Shown: positions 34,908 through 43,512 of the stretch, in pieces | How positions within the stretch are numbered: position 1 is the first letter of the stretch | How the letters are laid out: each line of letters begins with the position of its first letter | DNA from: Flavobacterium sp. N502536 | Lineage (GTDB): Bacteria; Bacteroidota; Bacteroidia; Flavobacteriales; Flavobacteriaceae | DNA length: 64,000 nucleotides | Reading direction: 5' to 3' | Assembly: GCF_025947345.1 (NCBI RefSeq) | Contig: NZ_CP110011.1 | Location: 3,410,001-3,474,000, forward strand | Translations under genes and position numbers: made by a program | Notes under the pieces: generated by a model | Database searches by the model: none | The model's input: only the letters and a program-made list of their open reading frames with translations | What the model was told of the DNA's origin: nothing

Positions 34908-35468
34908 ATGTCTCTTAAATGCAATGTTTTGATGGTTTTTCTTGCAGTCGTCTGTAATTTAGGTTATGCGCAAACTGCCAAAGTAGTTGACAATAAGGGA
35001 ACTTTGGTCACTATAGAGCAGGGAATAGGAAACCTTGCCGAACTCTATATTGGCAGCCCATCTACTTCGCAGACACTTGCGGGTGCCTTTTCAGACATTG
35101 TTTTTAGTGATTCGGGAATTGTTGATACTTCAGACTTCTCTGTAAATGGAACTTCTGTCACCATTAAAAAAAAGGGCCGTTATGAGATAACCTACAGAGT
35201 AAGTACAGATGCCAATAACAATGAAAGATCGGGAGGAGAATTTTACTTAGAGGTTGCGGGTACAGAATCACCGGGTACACGAGCTTATACCTATGCCAGA
35301 AATAGTGTTGTGGATAAAAACACCGTTTCGGTGACTAAAACAATAGTAACAACAACAGCCTCTACTGTAATTAAAGTAAAAGGGCGTACCTACGCTTCTA
35401 CAGCTGCTGTTTTAGCTTTAACGATGGTCAATAACGGATCATCATTACTTGTAAAAAGAATCAAATAG
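34908..35468 (+). CDS. Exported protein with jelly-roll-like C-terminal domain, third of the block
   Basis: A 186-residue protein; signal peptide MSLKCNVLMVFLAVVCNLGYAQ. After KVVDNKGTLVTIEQGIG, the part from about residue 65 (FSVNGTSVTIKKKGRYEITYRVSTDANNN...GGEFYLEVAG...STVIKVKGRTYAS...LTMVNNGSSLLVKRI) has the strand order and Gly/aromatic pattern of TNF/C1q-like jelly-roll domains used by bacterial surface filaments. This is a fold-level resemblance only. It lies 12 bases before the fourth gene. Confidence 0.7.
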   Translation: MSLKCNVLMVFLAVVCNLGYAQTAKVVDNKGTLVTIEQGIGNLAELYIGSPSTSQTLAGAFSDIVFSDSGIVDTSDFSVNGTSVTIKKKGRYEITYRVSTDANNNERSGGEFYLEVAGTESPGTRAYTYARNSVVDKNTVSVTKTIVTTTASTVIKVKGRTYASTAAVLALTMVNNGSSLLVKRIK

Positions 35469-35480
35469 ATTGAAGAAAAA

Positions 35481-36509
35481 ATGAAGATTAAAATTCTATT
35501 TTTAGTAATACTCATCAGTACCATTGCCCGTTCGCAAATTAGTACCACTTCGGCATTGGCTCCAACGATTACCAATGCCGGACTGGGCGATTTGTATCTC
35601 ACTTCCGACACCAAACAATTGTATATTGGTTTGAGCAATGGAACCCTTTCTTTGATCGGAAATGAAAATGACTGGAGCTTAAATGGCAATTCAAATGCAA
35701 CAGCCACCAGTTTATTAGGAACGACCAATGACATAAAAGTAGCTTTGGCTTCTAATAATACTTCTATTCTTGAATTGGGAAAACGCGGTACTTTGGGGTT
35801 AGTGGATTCAGGACGTCCAGAGGCCTCCAATGCAAATCAATACATGGCCTATCTGAAAGGCAACGGAGTCTCGGCTTTACAATTTGAAGCTTCCGTAGCT
35901 CCCAATTTTAAACCTATTATTTATACAACCACAGAGGGGAATTTTAGGATAAAAGGAGCTGCTGCCCCAGGTGTTGGCTTCAGTGATTTTTTTGAAATGG
36001 GATCTGCAGGCACCAATGATAATGGTTCTTTAGAATTTATTATCGGAGACGACGGTACCGAGCCTATTGTATTTAAAAATAGCAATTATGGTACTGGTGT
36101 TGGTGTTACAACTGAGATGATGCGCCTACAAGGGCAGGGATCTGGTACAACCAGTACCGTTAGAGTAGGTATAATGACCAATGGAGCAGTGGCCAATTCG
36201 GTTTTGCAGGTGGGCGGGTCGGTTTCTTTACCCATAAGAGCAGTAACCGCCAGTACCACTTTAACCGAGAACGATTACACCCTTATTCTAAAATCTGGAA
36301 CTTATACGGGTACAGCGGTCACATTACCTGCAGCCAATACGTGTAAGGGAAGGAATTATATCATTAAGAATTTGTCAGGTATTGCTATAACCATATCGCC
36401 ATTTATAGGAAGGGTAGGAAGTGGTAGTATTACTACTATAGCAAGAGAAAGAATTTATGGCTTGCAAAGCGATGGTACAGATTGGCAACAAATAAGTGAT
36501 GATTATTAG
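35481..36509 (+). CDS. Exported tail-fibre-like protein, fourth of the block
   Basis: A 342-residue protein with signal peptide ending ARSQ. The mature start STTSALAPTITNAGLGDLYLTSDTKQLYIGLSNG resembles collar or fibre heads, and the end LPAANTCKGRNYIIKNLSG...ERIYGLQSDGTDWQQISDDY resembles receptor-binding tail-fibre ends of phages. It has no membrane anchor or recognisable type IX sorting domain. The four genes run without a break and look like subunits of one extracellular structure, which is inference. Confidence 0.75.
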   Translation: MKIKILFLVILISTIARSQISTTSALAPTITNAGLGDLYLTSDTKQLYIGLSNGTLSLIGNENDWSLNGNSNATATSLLGTTNDIKVALASNNTSILELGKRGTLGLVDSGRPEASNANQYMAYLKGNGVSALQFEASVAPNFKPIIYTTTEGNFRIKGAAAPGVGFSDFFEMGSAGTNDNGSLEFIIGDDGTEPIVFKNSNYGTGVGVTTEMMRLQGQGSGTTSTVRVGIMTNGAVANSVLQVGGSVSLPIRAVTASTTLTENDYTLILKSGTYTGTAVTLPAANTCKGRNYIIKNLSGIAITISPFIGRVGSGSITTIARERIYGLQSDGTDWQQISDDY

Positions 36510-36571
36510 GTTTTATGAGTACACAGTAATCTAACGCCTGATGGAATTGTTACGGATAAGAATCTCAAAAT

Positions 36572-36649
36572 ATTTTTCAGTTGAAGAACTGAAATAGAAA
36601 AGAAATTACTTTTAATAGGAGTAATTTAGTTAAGTGTTAAAACCGAAAG
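36572..36649 (+). pseudogene. Decayed copy of the osmC 3' end
   Basis: About 78 bases, from ATTTTTCAGTTGAAGAACTG to TTAAAACCGAAAG, align with 33131-33209 (the last 18 codons and downstream flank of osmC). The identical core GAAATAGAAAAGAA and the shared ATTACTTTTAA and TAAAACCGAAAGA blocks are clear. A one-base deletion and several substitutions break the reading frame. Together with osmC it brackets the four-gene surface-protein block. Confidence 0.75.
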
Positions 36650-36683
36650 AGGCTGTCCGAAAAGTAAGGACAGCCTTTTTTTA
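36650..36683 (+). terminator. Intrinsic terminator after the surface-protein block
   Basis: AGGCTGTCC pairs with GGACAGCCT across a 9-base loop, followed by seven T. A half copy (CGGACAGCCCCTTTTTT) lies at about 36939-36958, ahead of the convergent beta-galactosidase gene. Between them (36684-36938) I see only AT-rich sequence without a gene. Confidence 0.85.
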
Positions 36684-36977
36684 TAAATAATCTAGATTGA
36701 ATTATAATCCAAAAGCAGTTTATTTGGTCGGCAAAAATTATACGTCTTAATTCAACGCTGATTTGACAGATTCGCTATCGCGAAGACACTGATAAAAACG
36801 GATTCTAAAAATTAAAAAACTTTTAAATGAGGAAAAAAATCTGTTTTTATTCGCGTTTTTACGAAGTAAATCTGTTTTATCCGCGTCGAACTAAAATAGA
36901 GGTTTTAAACAATAACATAATAAGAGGAAGTTCATACTTTTCGGACAGCCCCTTTTTTATGGGAAAAAGAGAAGTGT

Positions 36978-38834
36978 TTATTGTCCGTTTTCGGGTTTTA
37001 GTTCTTCTAAAATTGGCGTAAGGATTGTTTTGATGTCCTTTTGCATTTTTCCGTTTTTCTGTTCAAAGATCAGTATGGTGTTTTTGCCTTTTTTAAGCCA
37101 GCAACCCGGTACATACAGTGTTTGCTGTGGGCCAACACTCCAGTAACGCCCAATGTTGATTCCGTTTACAAAAACAATACCTTTGCCCCAGTCGCGCAGG
37201 TCCAGGAAGGTATCTCCGGTTTTACTCAAATTAAAAGTTCCCTGATACAAGGTAGGACGGTCGGTTTTTCCTGAGTTTTTGTAAGCCGTTAGATCCGGTT
37301 CCTGTGCCATTGGTAATTTATACATTTTCCAGTTTCCGGTAATGGTTTCGCCATTGATCAATACAGGACTGATAATGCCTTTGTTGTTGGCATTAATCTG
37401 AGACCCGTAATTGATACGTCCCATATTCTCTACCAAAATATCCAATGTCGCGTTAAAGGGAACTTCAATCTCGCAATCGTATTTTTTATAATAGCGGTTT
37501 AACTCGGCTACTTTTTTCCCGTTGACATACACCACAGCATAATCGCGTAATCCGTTTAGTTCCAGTTTTCCGCTAATAGGCTGGGTAAAACGTTTGCTGT
37601 ACCAAACATAACCGTCTCCCTGATTGAGCTGTTCGAAGGTTAAAGGATTATCGGCAATTATAGGGGTAATTTTAGCTTTTAAATCGGCTAAATCAACAAC
37701 TTTTGTTAAGGCTATATTCGGAATAGTGATGACAGGCATTTTTGCCGGAACAGCCGGAGTTTCATTTGTTTTGAGCAGCGCTCTTAACGCATTGTATTTT
37801 GGAGTTGCCCAACCCGCTTCGCTAATTGGAGCATCGTAATCATAAGAAGTCATGTCGGGCTGAATGTCATGTTCCTTGTCATAATTGGCTCCCGAAGTAA
37901 AGCCAAAGTTAGTTCCTCCATGCACCATATAGTAGTTGAATGAAACCTGATTGTCCAAATATTTTTGAGTTTGGCTTACGGTTTCCTCGGGAGTTTGTGT
38001 TGGGAAAGGTTCTGCCCAATGATCGAGCCAGCCCGGATAAAATTCGGCCACCATATACGGTCCCTGTCCATTATTGAACTGATTGACCACTTTTTTTAGT
38101 TTCGCAATATCACTTTCGCCATTTGCTGTTGGCAGCGCACCCGGCAAGGCTCCGCCTTCAAACAACCAGCTTCCGTCAGAAGTAAAAAACGGAACTTCGA
38201 AACCAATATCTTTTAGTTGCTGAAAAACGGCAGCACTGTATTTTTTATGCTCGTCAAGCGGAATGTCTTTGCGTTGTGCTACATACGACCCAAATTCATT
38301 CTCCCCCTGAACCATGATAATTGGGCCTCCTTTGGTGATTTGTAAATCTTTAACCTGATGGTACAGTTGGGTAAAATAGGCTTTAGTTGCGGCCAGATAG
38401 GCGGTGTTGTTTCCGCGAATGACCATATTGGGTACGTTTTGCAGGAACCACGGATAACCTCCAAATTCCCATTCGGCACACACATACGGGCCCGGGCGTA
38501 AAATGACGAATAAACCCTCTTCCTGAGCGGTTTTAATGTATTCGGCCAGGTTTTTATTTCCGGTTTTGAAGTCCCAGATTCCGGGAGCCGTTTCATGGTA
38601 GTTCCAAAATACATAGGTGGCCACGGCATTTAAACCCATTGCTTTCATCATCTTTAAGCGATGACGCCAGTAGGGCTGAGGAATACGGGAGTAGTGCATT
38701 TCTCCCGAATGAATTTGTATGGGTTTTCCGTTGAGCAGGAAATTTCCATTGGCTATAGCAAAACTTTGTTTCTCCTGTGCCGATGCACCAAAGAAGACAA
38801 ACAAAAACAACAATGTAAAATATATTTTTTTCAT
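36978..38834 (-). CDS. GH35 family beta-galactosidase
   Basis: A 618-residue exported enzyme (signal peptide ends GASAQ). The GH35 TIM barrel covers about residues 25-345: GEMHYSRIPQPYWRHRLKMMKAMGLN, RPGPYVCAEWEFGGYPWFL, the acid/base in VQGENEFG (Glu180) and the nucleophile in YMVAEFYPGW (Glu264). C-terminal beta-sandwich domains (about 400-610) contain the galactose-binding-like FVNGINIGRYWSVGPQQTLYVP. It releases terminal beta-linked galactose. It is the last gene of PUL 1, running leftward after the GH109 gene. Confidence 0.95.
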   Translation of the reverse strand: MKKIYFTLLFLFVFFGASAQEKQSFAIANGNFLLNGKPIQIHSGEMHYSRIPQPYWRHRLKMMKAMGLNAVATYVFWNYHETAPGIWDFKTGNKNLAEYIKTAQEEGLFVILRPGPYVCAEWEFGGYPWFLQNVPNMVIRGNNTAYLAATKAYFTQLYHQVKDLQITKGGPIIMVQGENEFGSYVAQRKDIPLDEHKKYSAAVFQQLKDIGFEVPFFTSDGSWLFEGGALPGALPTANGESDIAKLKKVVNQFNNGQGPYMVAEFYPGWLDHWAEPFPTQTPEETVSQTQKYLDNQVSFNYYMVHGGTNFGFTSGANYDKEHDIQPDMTSYDYDAPISEAGWATPKYNALRALLKTNETPAVPAKMPVITIPNIALTKVVDLADLKAKITPIIADNPLTFEQLNQGDGYVWYSKRFTQPISGKLELNGLRDYAVVYVNGKKVAELNRYYKKYDCEIEVPFNATLDILVENMGRINYGSQINANNKGIISPVLINGETITGNWKMYKLPMAQEPDLTAYKNSGKTDRPTLYQGTFNLSKTGDTFLDLRDWGKGIVFVNGINIGRYWSVGPQQTLYVPGCWLKKGKNTILIFEQKNGKMQKDIKTILTPILEELKPENGQ

Positions 38835-38920
38835 CTTTTTATTTTAATTAGTGTTGGCTATAATGAACAAGAGAGCACTATAAATCGCGCCCTCTTGTTT
38901 CTACTAACTAACCAATAAAT

Positions 38921-40300
38921 TTATTCTGAAAACTCTAATTTTTTCAACTTGTTCCATCCGCCACGTGTAAAATCAGGAATTTCTACAGGAGCTGAACCGT
39001 TGTCAAGAGAAATCTCTGTTAAAGGCCCTAAACAAGACCACTCGGCTAAATCATAAACGTCCATGTCTAATGGAAGTCCTTTTTGCAGACAGTAAATCAA
39101 ACGGTAATCCATTACGAAATCCATTCCACCGTGACCACCTACTTTTTTAGCCTGCTCTTCGATGTTCTTTACGATTGGGTGTTTGTATTTTTCCATTAAT
39201 GCTTTTTTCACATCTGCCGGAACAAAAGAGTGTGCGCTTAATTTTTCGTGATTTGGTTTTACATCGTCACCAAGCTCTTTACCGTCTAAAGCATATCCTT
39301 CTAACGGATATTTGTTAGCAAAACCTTTAGTACCGCTTAATTGGTACATTCTGCTGTACGGACGAGGAGAAGTAACATCGTGCTGGATCTGGATTGTTTT
39401 TCCGTTTTCAGTACGAATCATAGTCATGGTGTGGTCACCATTTCTAAAATCTTTGATTTCTTTTCCGGATTTTTCTTTGATGTATGCCGGATTTCCAACT
39501 GCTTTAGTATCCATAGAAACTAAGAAGTTCATTTTATCTCCACGGTGAATGTTCAAAGCCTGACAAGCCGGCCCCATACCATGTGTCGCATAAATGTCGC
39601 CACGGTGTTTGATGTTGTAATCCATTCTCCAGTTGTTCCAGTATTCTCCCCAGAAAGGCTGAAGTCCGTGAATGTAAGATCCTTCTGCGTGAAGAATTTC
39701 TCCAAATAAACCTTGCTGCGCCATGTTTAATGTCGTAAGTTCGAAGAAATCGTACACACAGTTTTCAAGCTGCATACAGTGTTTACGGGTTTTCTCAGAA
39801 GTATCAATAAGTTGCCAGATTTCTTCCATTGTCATTGCTCCGGGAACTTCTATGGCTACGTGTTTACCGTCTTTCATTGCCTGTACACCAATAATCGCGT
39901 GATGTTTCCAGTCGGTAGCAACATATACTAAATCAACATTTGGTAAAGCGGTCACTTTTCTCCAGGCATTTTCGTCACCGTAAAATTCCTGCGCTTTAGG
40001 AAATCCTGCTTTGGTTAAAGTTTCGTTTGCTTTAGAAGTGTTTTCCTGTGTCATATCGCACAAAGCGACAATTTCTACACCCGGAATATGTGTCATACGC
40101 TCTACTGCTCCAGGGCCACGCATTCCGAGACCTATAAAGGCAACACGAACGGTAGGTATTGGTGTTGTTGCCAAACGTAAAACGTCGGTTTGACCTTTTG
40201 CACGAGCTGGTGTTTTGGTTTTAATCATTTGTGCCGATGCGTTTGTTCCTCCAAACAGAATACAGGCGGCTAACATGAATTTTAAAATGCTAGTTTTCAT
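38921..40300 (-). CDS. GH109-type glycosidase (Gfo/Idh/MocA fold), probable alpha-N-acetylgalactosaminidase
   Basis: A 459-residue exported protein (signal ends ASAQ). The Rossmann motif VAFIGLGMRGPGAVERM binds NAD, and EVPGAMTMEEIWQLIDTSEKTRKHCMQLENC with the TTLNMAQQGLFGEILHAEG segment is the pattern of GH109 NagA-type enzymes. These use NAD+ catalytically to cleave alpha-GalNAc. His240 in YATHGMGP corresponds to the conserved active-site His. Simple Gfo/Idh/MocA dehydrogenases lack this long middle region, so GH109 is the better call. It sits in PUL 1 beside a beta-galactosidase. Confidence 0.88.
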   Translation of the reverse strand: MKTSILKFMLAACILFGGTNASAQMIKTKTPARAKGQTDVLRLATTPIPTVRVAFIGLGMRGPGAVERMTHIPGVEIVALCDMTQENTSKANETLTKAGFPKAQEFYGDENAWRKVTALPNVDLVYVATDWKHHAIIGVQAMKDGKHVAIEVPGAMTMEEIWQLIDTSEKTRKHCMQLENCVYDFFELTTLNMAQQGLFGEILHAEGSYIHGLQPFWGEYWNNWRMDYNIKHRGDIYATHGMGPACQALNIHRGDKMNFLVSMDTKAVGNPAYIKEKSGKEIKDFRNGDHTMTMIRTENGKTIQIQHDVTSPRPYSRMYQLSGTKGFANKYPLEGYALDGKELGDDVKPNHEKLSAHSFVPADVKKALMEKYKHPIVKNIEEQAKKVGGHGGMDFVMDYRLIYCLQKGLPLDMDVYDLAEWSCLGPLTEISLDNGSAPVEIPDFTRGGWNKLKKLEFSE

Positions 40301-40375
40301 AATAGTTTAATTTGATTTGAAATGATTGATAATCTAAAATCCGATTATCAGGGATTATTGTTTTGTGAGTATTTT

Positions 40376-41701
40376 TTAAGGTAATGTGCTGAAATTGATT
40401 TCGGGTTTTTTATTGGTTAAAGCTTTTGTAAAAATAGTTTTTGGCGTGGTATAATCATTAAAAAAACCTCCATTTTTTAGATAGAAGAAACCATTTTCGG
40501 TACCTCCGGCAAAATCCATTCTGTATTCTTTTGCACCGGTATTGTCGTTGGTGAATCGTGCCGAACCGATTTCAGACCAATTGCCTTTATCATCACAAAC
40601 CCATTGGTTGTTGAAAAGCACTTTACGGGACAGATCGCCCTGTTCGGGAATAAAGTTTTCCAGAAAAGAATGGAATCTCTTTAAATAGGTGTTGGTTTCC
40701 GGACGGTTAAAGCTGGCAATTAACAGCCATTTATTCAATTCCGGAGCATAAAAATAAGCGGTATAAGTGGTGGTGTTATTACCCGCTGGGAATCCGCGAA
40801 GTAAAAACTTGTAGGTGTTTCCGGCTTTCCAGTTGTATTTCAGATAGCTTTGCCCTCCCGAACCTTCATTTCCGAATTCGCCAGTGTGTACATTTTCTCC
40901 TTTTTTCAGCAGTTTAATTTTGTGCGTTTCGGGAATGCTGGCAGGATCATCGGTCGTAAACGGACTCCATACCGAAAATAAAATTCTTCTTTCGGTGGCT
41001 GAGTTGACCTGAATTCCAAAGTAGCCTTCTCCAAAACCATTTGCCATAAAGTAAGATCCAATTTTGTCCTCGTTTTGAGGAACGGTAATTTCGTTGTAGT
41101 ACCACTCGGTGTTGGTGTTTTCAGGTACCTGATAGTTTAAATGAACAGAAGGTCCACGGCGTCCCCAGTGGTAAAAAGCTCCTTCGTTGTTAGGCACATA
41201 AGAGATTTTGCCATCAAAATCAGCACTTGCAATCGTTAAACGACTAATAGACGGGAAACGATCGCCGGTTTTACTGATTCCTTTTATTCTGACCGCAATG
41301 TATCCTTCTTTTTTAAGGTTCCAGGTTCCTGCTATAACAGCCTTTTTTGAAGTGGTGAAATTTACTTTTTTGGATTCGTTATCGATTGAGAATTCTAATT
41401 CCGATTTTCCATACACCTGAACAGATTCTTCTACTGTAATTTGAAATGTTCCGGGTTTAGAAATTCTGAAATAAGCGGTGAAAAACTCACCAGAGTCGGT
41501 CCAGTTCTCTATACCGTTGTCAGTAATCGTATTACTTCCGTCTAAGTGTTTGGAACTATATGCATTTCCTCCAAGGGGCAGGGAAATGGTTGTTTTTGGG
41601 TTTTCTATGGTTTCACTTATCGGCGATGCATCATCATTGCTGCCAGCGCAGGAAGTGGAGACCAGAAAAGAAGCAAAAAACAAGTACAGTATATTTTTCA
41701 T
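40376..41701 (-). CDS. DUF3472/DUF5077 domain lipoprotein
   Basis: A 441-residue lipoprotein (FFASFLVSTSC). The first domain (about residues 40-160, LPLGGNAYSSKHLDG...NWTDSGEFFTAYFRIS) matches the DUF5077 beta-sandwich, and the second (about 165-380, AFYHWGRRGPSVHLNYQVP...NTTTYTAYFYAPELNKWLLIASFNRP) matches DUF3472. Such proteins are regular members of PULs and are probably glycan-binding surface proteins, but no activity is established as far as I know. It is encoded after SusD, with a hairpin between. Confidence 0.85.
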   Translation of the reverse strand: MKNILYLFFASFLVSTSCAGSNDDASPISETIENPKTTISLPLGGNAYSSKHLDGSNTITDNGIENWTDSGEFFTAYFRISKPGTFQITVEESVQVYGKSELEFSIDNESKKVNFTTSKKAVIAGTWNLKKEGYIAVRIKGISKTGDRFPSISRLTIASADFDGKISYVPNNEGAFYHWGRRGPSVHLNYQVPENTNTEWYYNEITVPQNEDKIGSYFMANGFGEGYFGIQVNSATERRILFSVWSPFTTDDPASIPETHKIKLLKKGENVHTGEFGNEGSGGQSYLKYNWKAGNTYKFLLRGFPAGNNTTTYTAYFYAPELNKWLLIASFNRPETNTYLKRFHSFLENFIPEQGDLSRKVLFNNQWVCDDKGNWSEIGSARFTNDNTGAKEYRMDFAGGTENGFFYLKNGGFFNDYTTPKTIFTKALTNKKPEINFSTLP

Positions 41702-41747
41702 TTTTTGAGATTAAGCGATGATACTTTAAGAGGGGATTTTTGAAATA

Positions 41748-41774
41748 CCTCTCTAATCGATCCAATTAGAGAGG
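41748..41774 (-). terminator. Hairpin between susD and the DUF3472 gene
   Basis: CCTCTCTAAT at 41748-41757 pairs with ATTAGAGAGG at 41765-41774 (10-bp perfect stem). Only a weak T run follows on the minus strand, so it may reduce rather than stop read-through from susCD to the enzyme genes. The same CCTCTCTAATT stem recurs in the terminator at 48270. Confidence 0.5.
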
Positions 41775-41801
41775 CTTCAAAACAAACAATAAAATAAAAA
41801 A

Positions 41802-43499
41802 CTATGGGTTTTGTGTTAAAGTCCCAGGGTAAGCATTAATTTCAGATTGCGGGATGTATTGTACCACACGTAAACTCGTAGCCGGAACGTCATTCATTGG
41901 TAAATGAGGACCAGGGTAACGGCGTGTCATCGTTTGACCGTTTCTGTAAACGTCGTAACCACGATGTGCTTCAAAAGCCAATTCTAACTGACGCTCTTCA
42001 TCGATACGCTGTACAGCGTTTGTGCTGTTTAAAGAAGCATAACCTCCGCCAACAATTGATCTTTCACGAATGATGTTCAGGTTGGTCAAAGCATTGGTAT
42101 AATCTCCTTTTTTAGCATAAGCTTCGGCCATGTTCAGGTACATTTCGGCTAATCTCGAGATGATAGGCGAGTGCAGGTGTGAATCATTATTTTGTAAAGA
42201 ACATTTTGTGATGTAAAACATTGGATATACACGGTTTAAAAGCATCATATAATCTTTCTCTCCCGTATAGGTTTTGCCTTGGTATACAATCGAGTATTGG
42301 TTATCGGCAGCGTTTACCGCAGTAAGGTTGTAATCTGTAGTTCCAATGGTAATAAAGTACGATCCATCAGCTTTTGTTTTTAAAGGCTGCTGCACATAAT
42401 TGTATCCGGTTTGTGTACCGGCAGTATTGAAAACATCCACTACAAAACGGAAAGCTTCTGTTTTATTTCCACTCGCATCTTTGGTATATTGCGGATCAAT
42501 AAAAGCCCAACGAGCATCTTTTTTCAATCCGGATTTTCTCAATAAGTCAAGGTATTCTCCACTAGCATACATTTCTCCCCATCCTTGTCCCTGAATATTG
42601 GCATACATTCCTCCAATACCATAGTAGTGATCAAATCCGGAATATTCTGAAGCAACTCTTTTTATAGCAAAAATAGTTTCTGTTTGTTCAGCAGAATCCG
42701 GCGCATAAGTGTTGTATTTCATAAAGTTCGCACGGCTTAATAAGCTGTATCTTCCGCTAATGATTACTTTTTTGGCATAATCAATAGAAAGTGTTGCATA
42801 CTCCTGATTTGGCGTTTCATAGGTACCACTCATGTACAAATACACTCTTGAAAGCATGGCCTGAGCCGCTTCTTTGGTTGCATAAGTAGCTGCTTTTCCT
42901 ACGCTCATCAGAGCTTCTGCTTTTTTCAAATCATTTACAGCCTGTTCGTAAGTTGCTTTTACAGTAGAACGGTCCGGAAGTCTCAGGTTAGCAATATCGG
43001 CCGGCAAACCGTTTACAAGCGGTACACCTAAATTGGTTTCAGGCGACTGCGCATAAGGTCTTCCGTAAGTACGGCACAGGTAAAAATAAATCATACCTCT
43101 TAAATAGTAAGCTTCTCCTAATTGTTGGTCAACAGCCGGGCTTTCTCCTTCAGGGATGATTTTGATCAAATCACTTGACTGTGAAACGATTTTATAACCG
43201 TTGTTCCAAAAAGTAGACAATCGGCCATTATCCGGAATGTGCTGATAGGAAATAAAAGAGTAAAACGAGTCCGTAGAAGTTCCTCTAATCATGATGTTGT
43301 CTCCCGGATATTCTCCTACGCGGTGCATGACATCCGACCAGCCTTTTAATTGTGCGTAACATCCGTTAAGTAAAACTTCGATTGAAGCTTCTTTATCCTG
43401 TTGTATTTTGTCTTGTGTATATGATCCAAATGGCTCTCTGTCTAACTCACATGAGGACAGTAAACTAATTGCGATACCTAATATTAATATCTTTTTCAT
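41802..43499 (-). CDS. SusD/RagB family glycan-binding lipoprotein, PUL 1
   Basis: A 565-residue lipoprotein (AISLLSSC) with the helical TPR-like SusD layout: an N-terminal SusD-like domain (about residues 25-230; GCYAQLKGWSDVM, GEAYYLRGMIYFYLCRTYGR) and a C-terminal RagB/SusD domain ending with RIDEERQLELAFEAHRGYDVYRNGQTMTRRYP. It binds glycan at the outer face of its SusC partner. It lies 13 bases after susC, the standard pair arrangement. Confidence 0.95.
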   Translation of the reverse strand: MKKILILGIAISLLSSCELDREPFGSYTQDKIQQDKEASIEVLLNGCYAQLKGWSDVMHRVGEYPGDNIMIRGTSTDSFYSFISYQHIPDNGRLSTFWNNGYKIVSQSSDLIKIIPEGESPAVDQQLGEAYYLRGMIYFYLCRTYGRPYAQSPETNLGVPLVNGLPADIANLRLPDRSTVKATYEQAVNDLKKAEALMSVGKAATYATKEAAQAMLSRVYLYMSGTYETPNQEYATLSIDYAKKVIISGRYSLLSRANFMKYNTYAPDSAEQTETIFAIKRVASEYSGFDHYYGIGGMYANIQGQGWGEMYASGEYLDLLRKSGLKKDARWAFIDPQYTKDASGNKTEAFRFVVDVFNTAGTQTGYNYVQQPLKTKADGSYFITIGTTDYNLTAVNAADNQYSIVYQGKTYTGEKDYMMLLNRVYPMFYITKCSLQNNDSHLHSPIISRLAEMYLNMAEAYAKKGDYTNALTNLNIIRERSIVGGGYASLNSTNAVQRIDEERQLELAFEAHRGYDVYRNGQTMTRRYPGPHLPMNDVPATSLRVVQYIPQSEINAYPGTLTQNP

Positions 43500-43512
43500 G
43501 TTTTGTTTCTTT

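Noticed and set aside
36827-37021. 64-codon plus-strand frame between the surface-protein block and GH35
   Set aside because: It lies in AT-rich sequence and runs into the convergent GH35 gene; no ribosome site or protein-like pattern.
38921-40300. Plain Gfo/Idh/MocA dehydrogenase
   Set aside because: The length, signal peptide, the THGMGP active-site His and the PUL context fit GH109 better.
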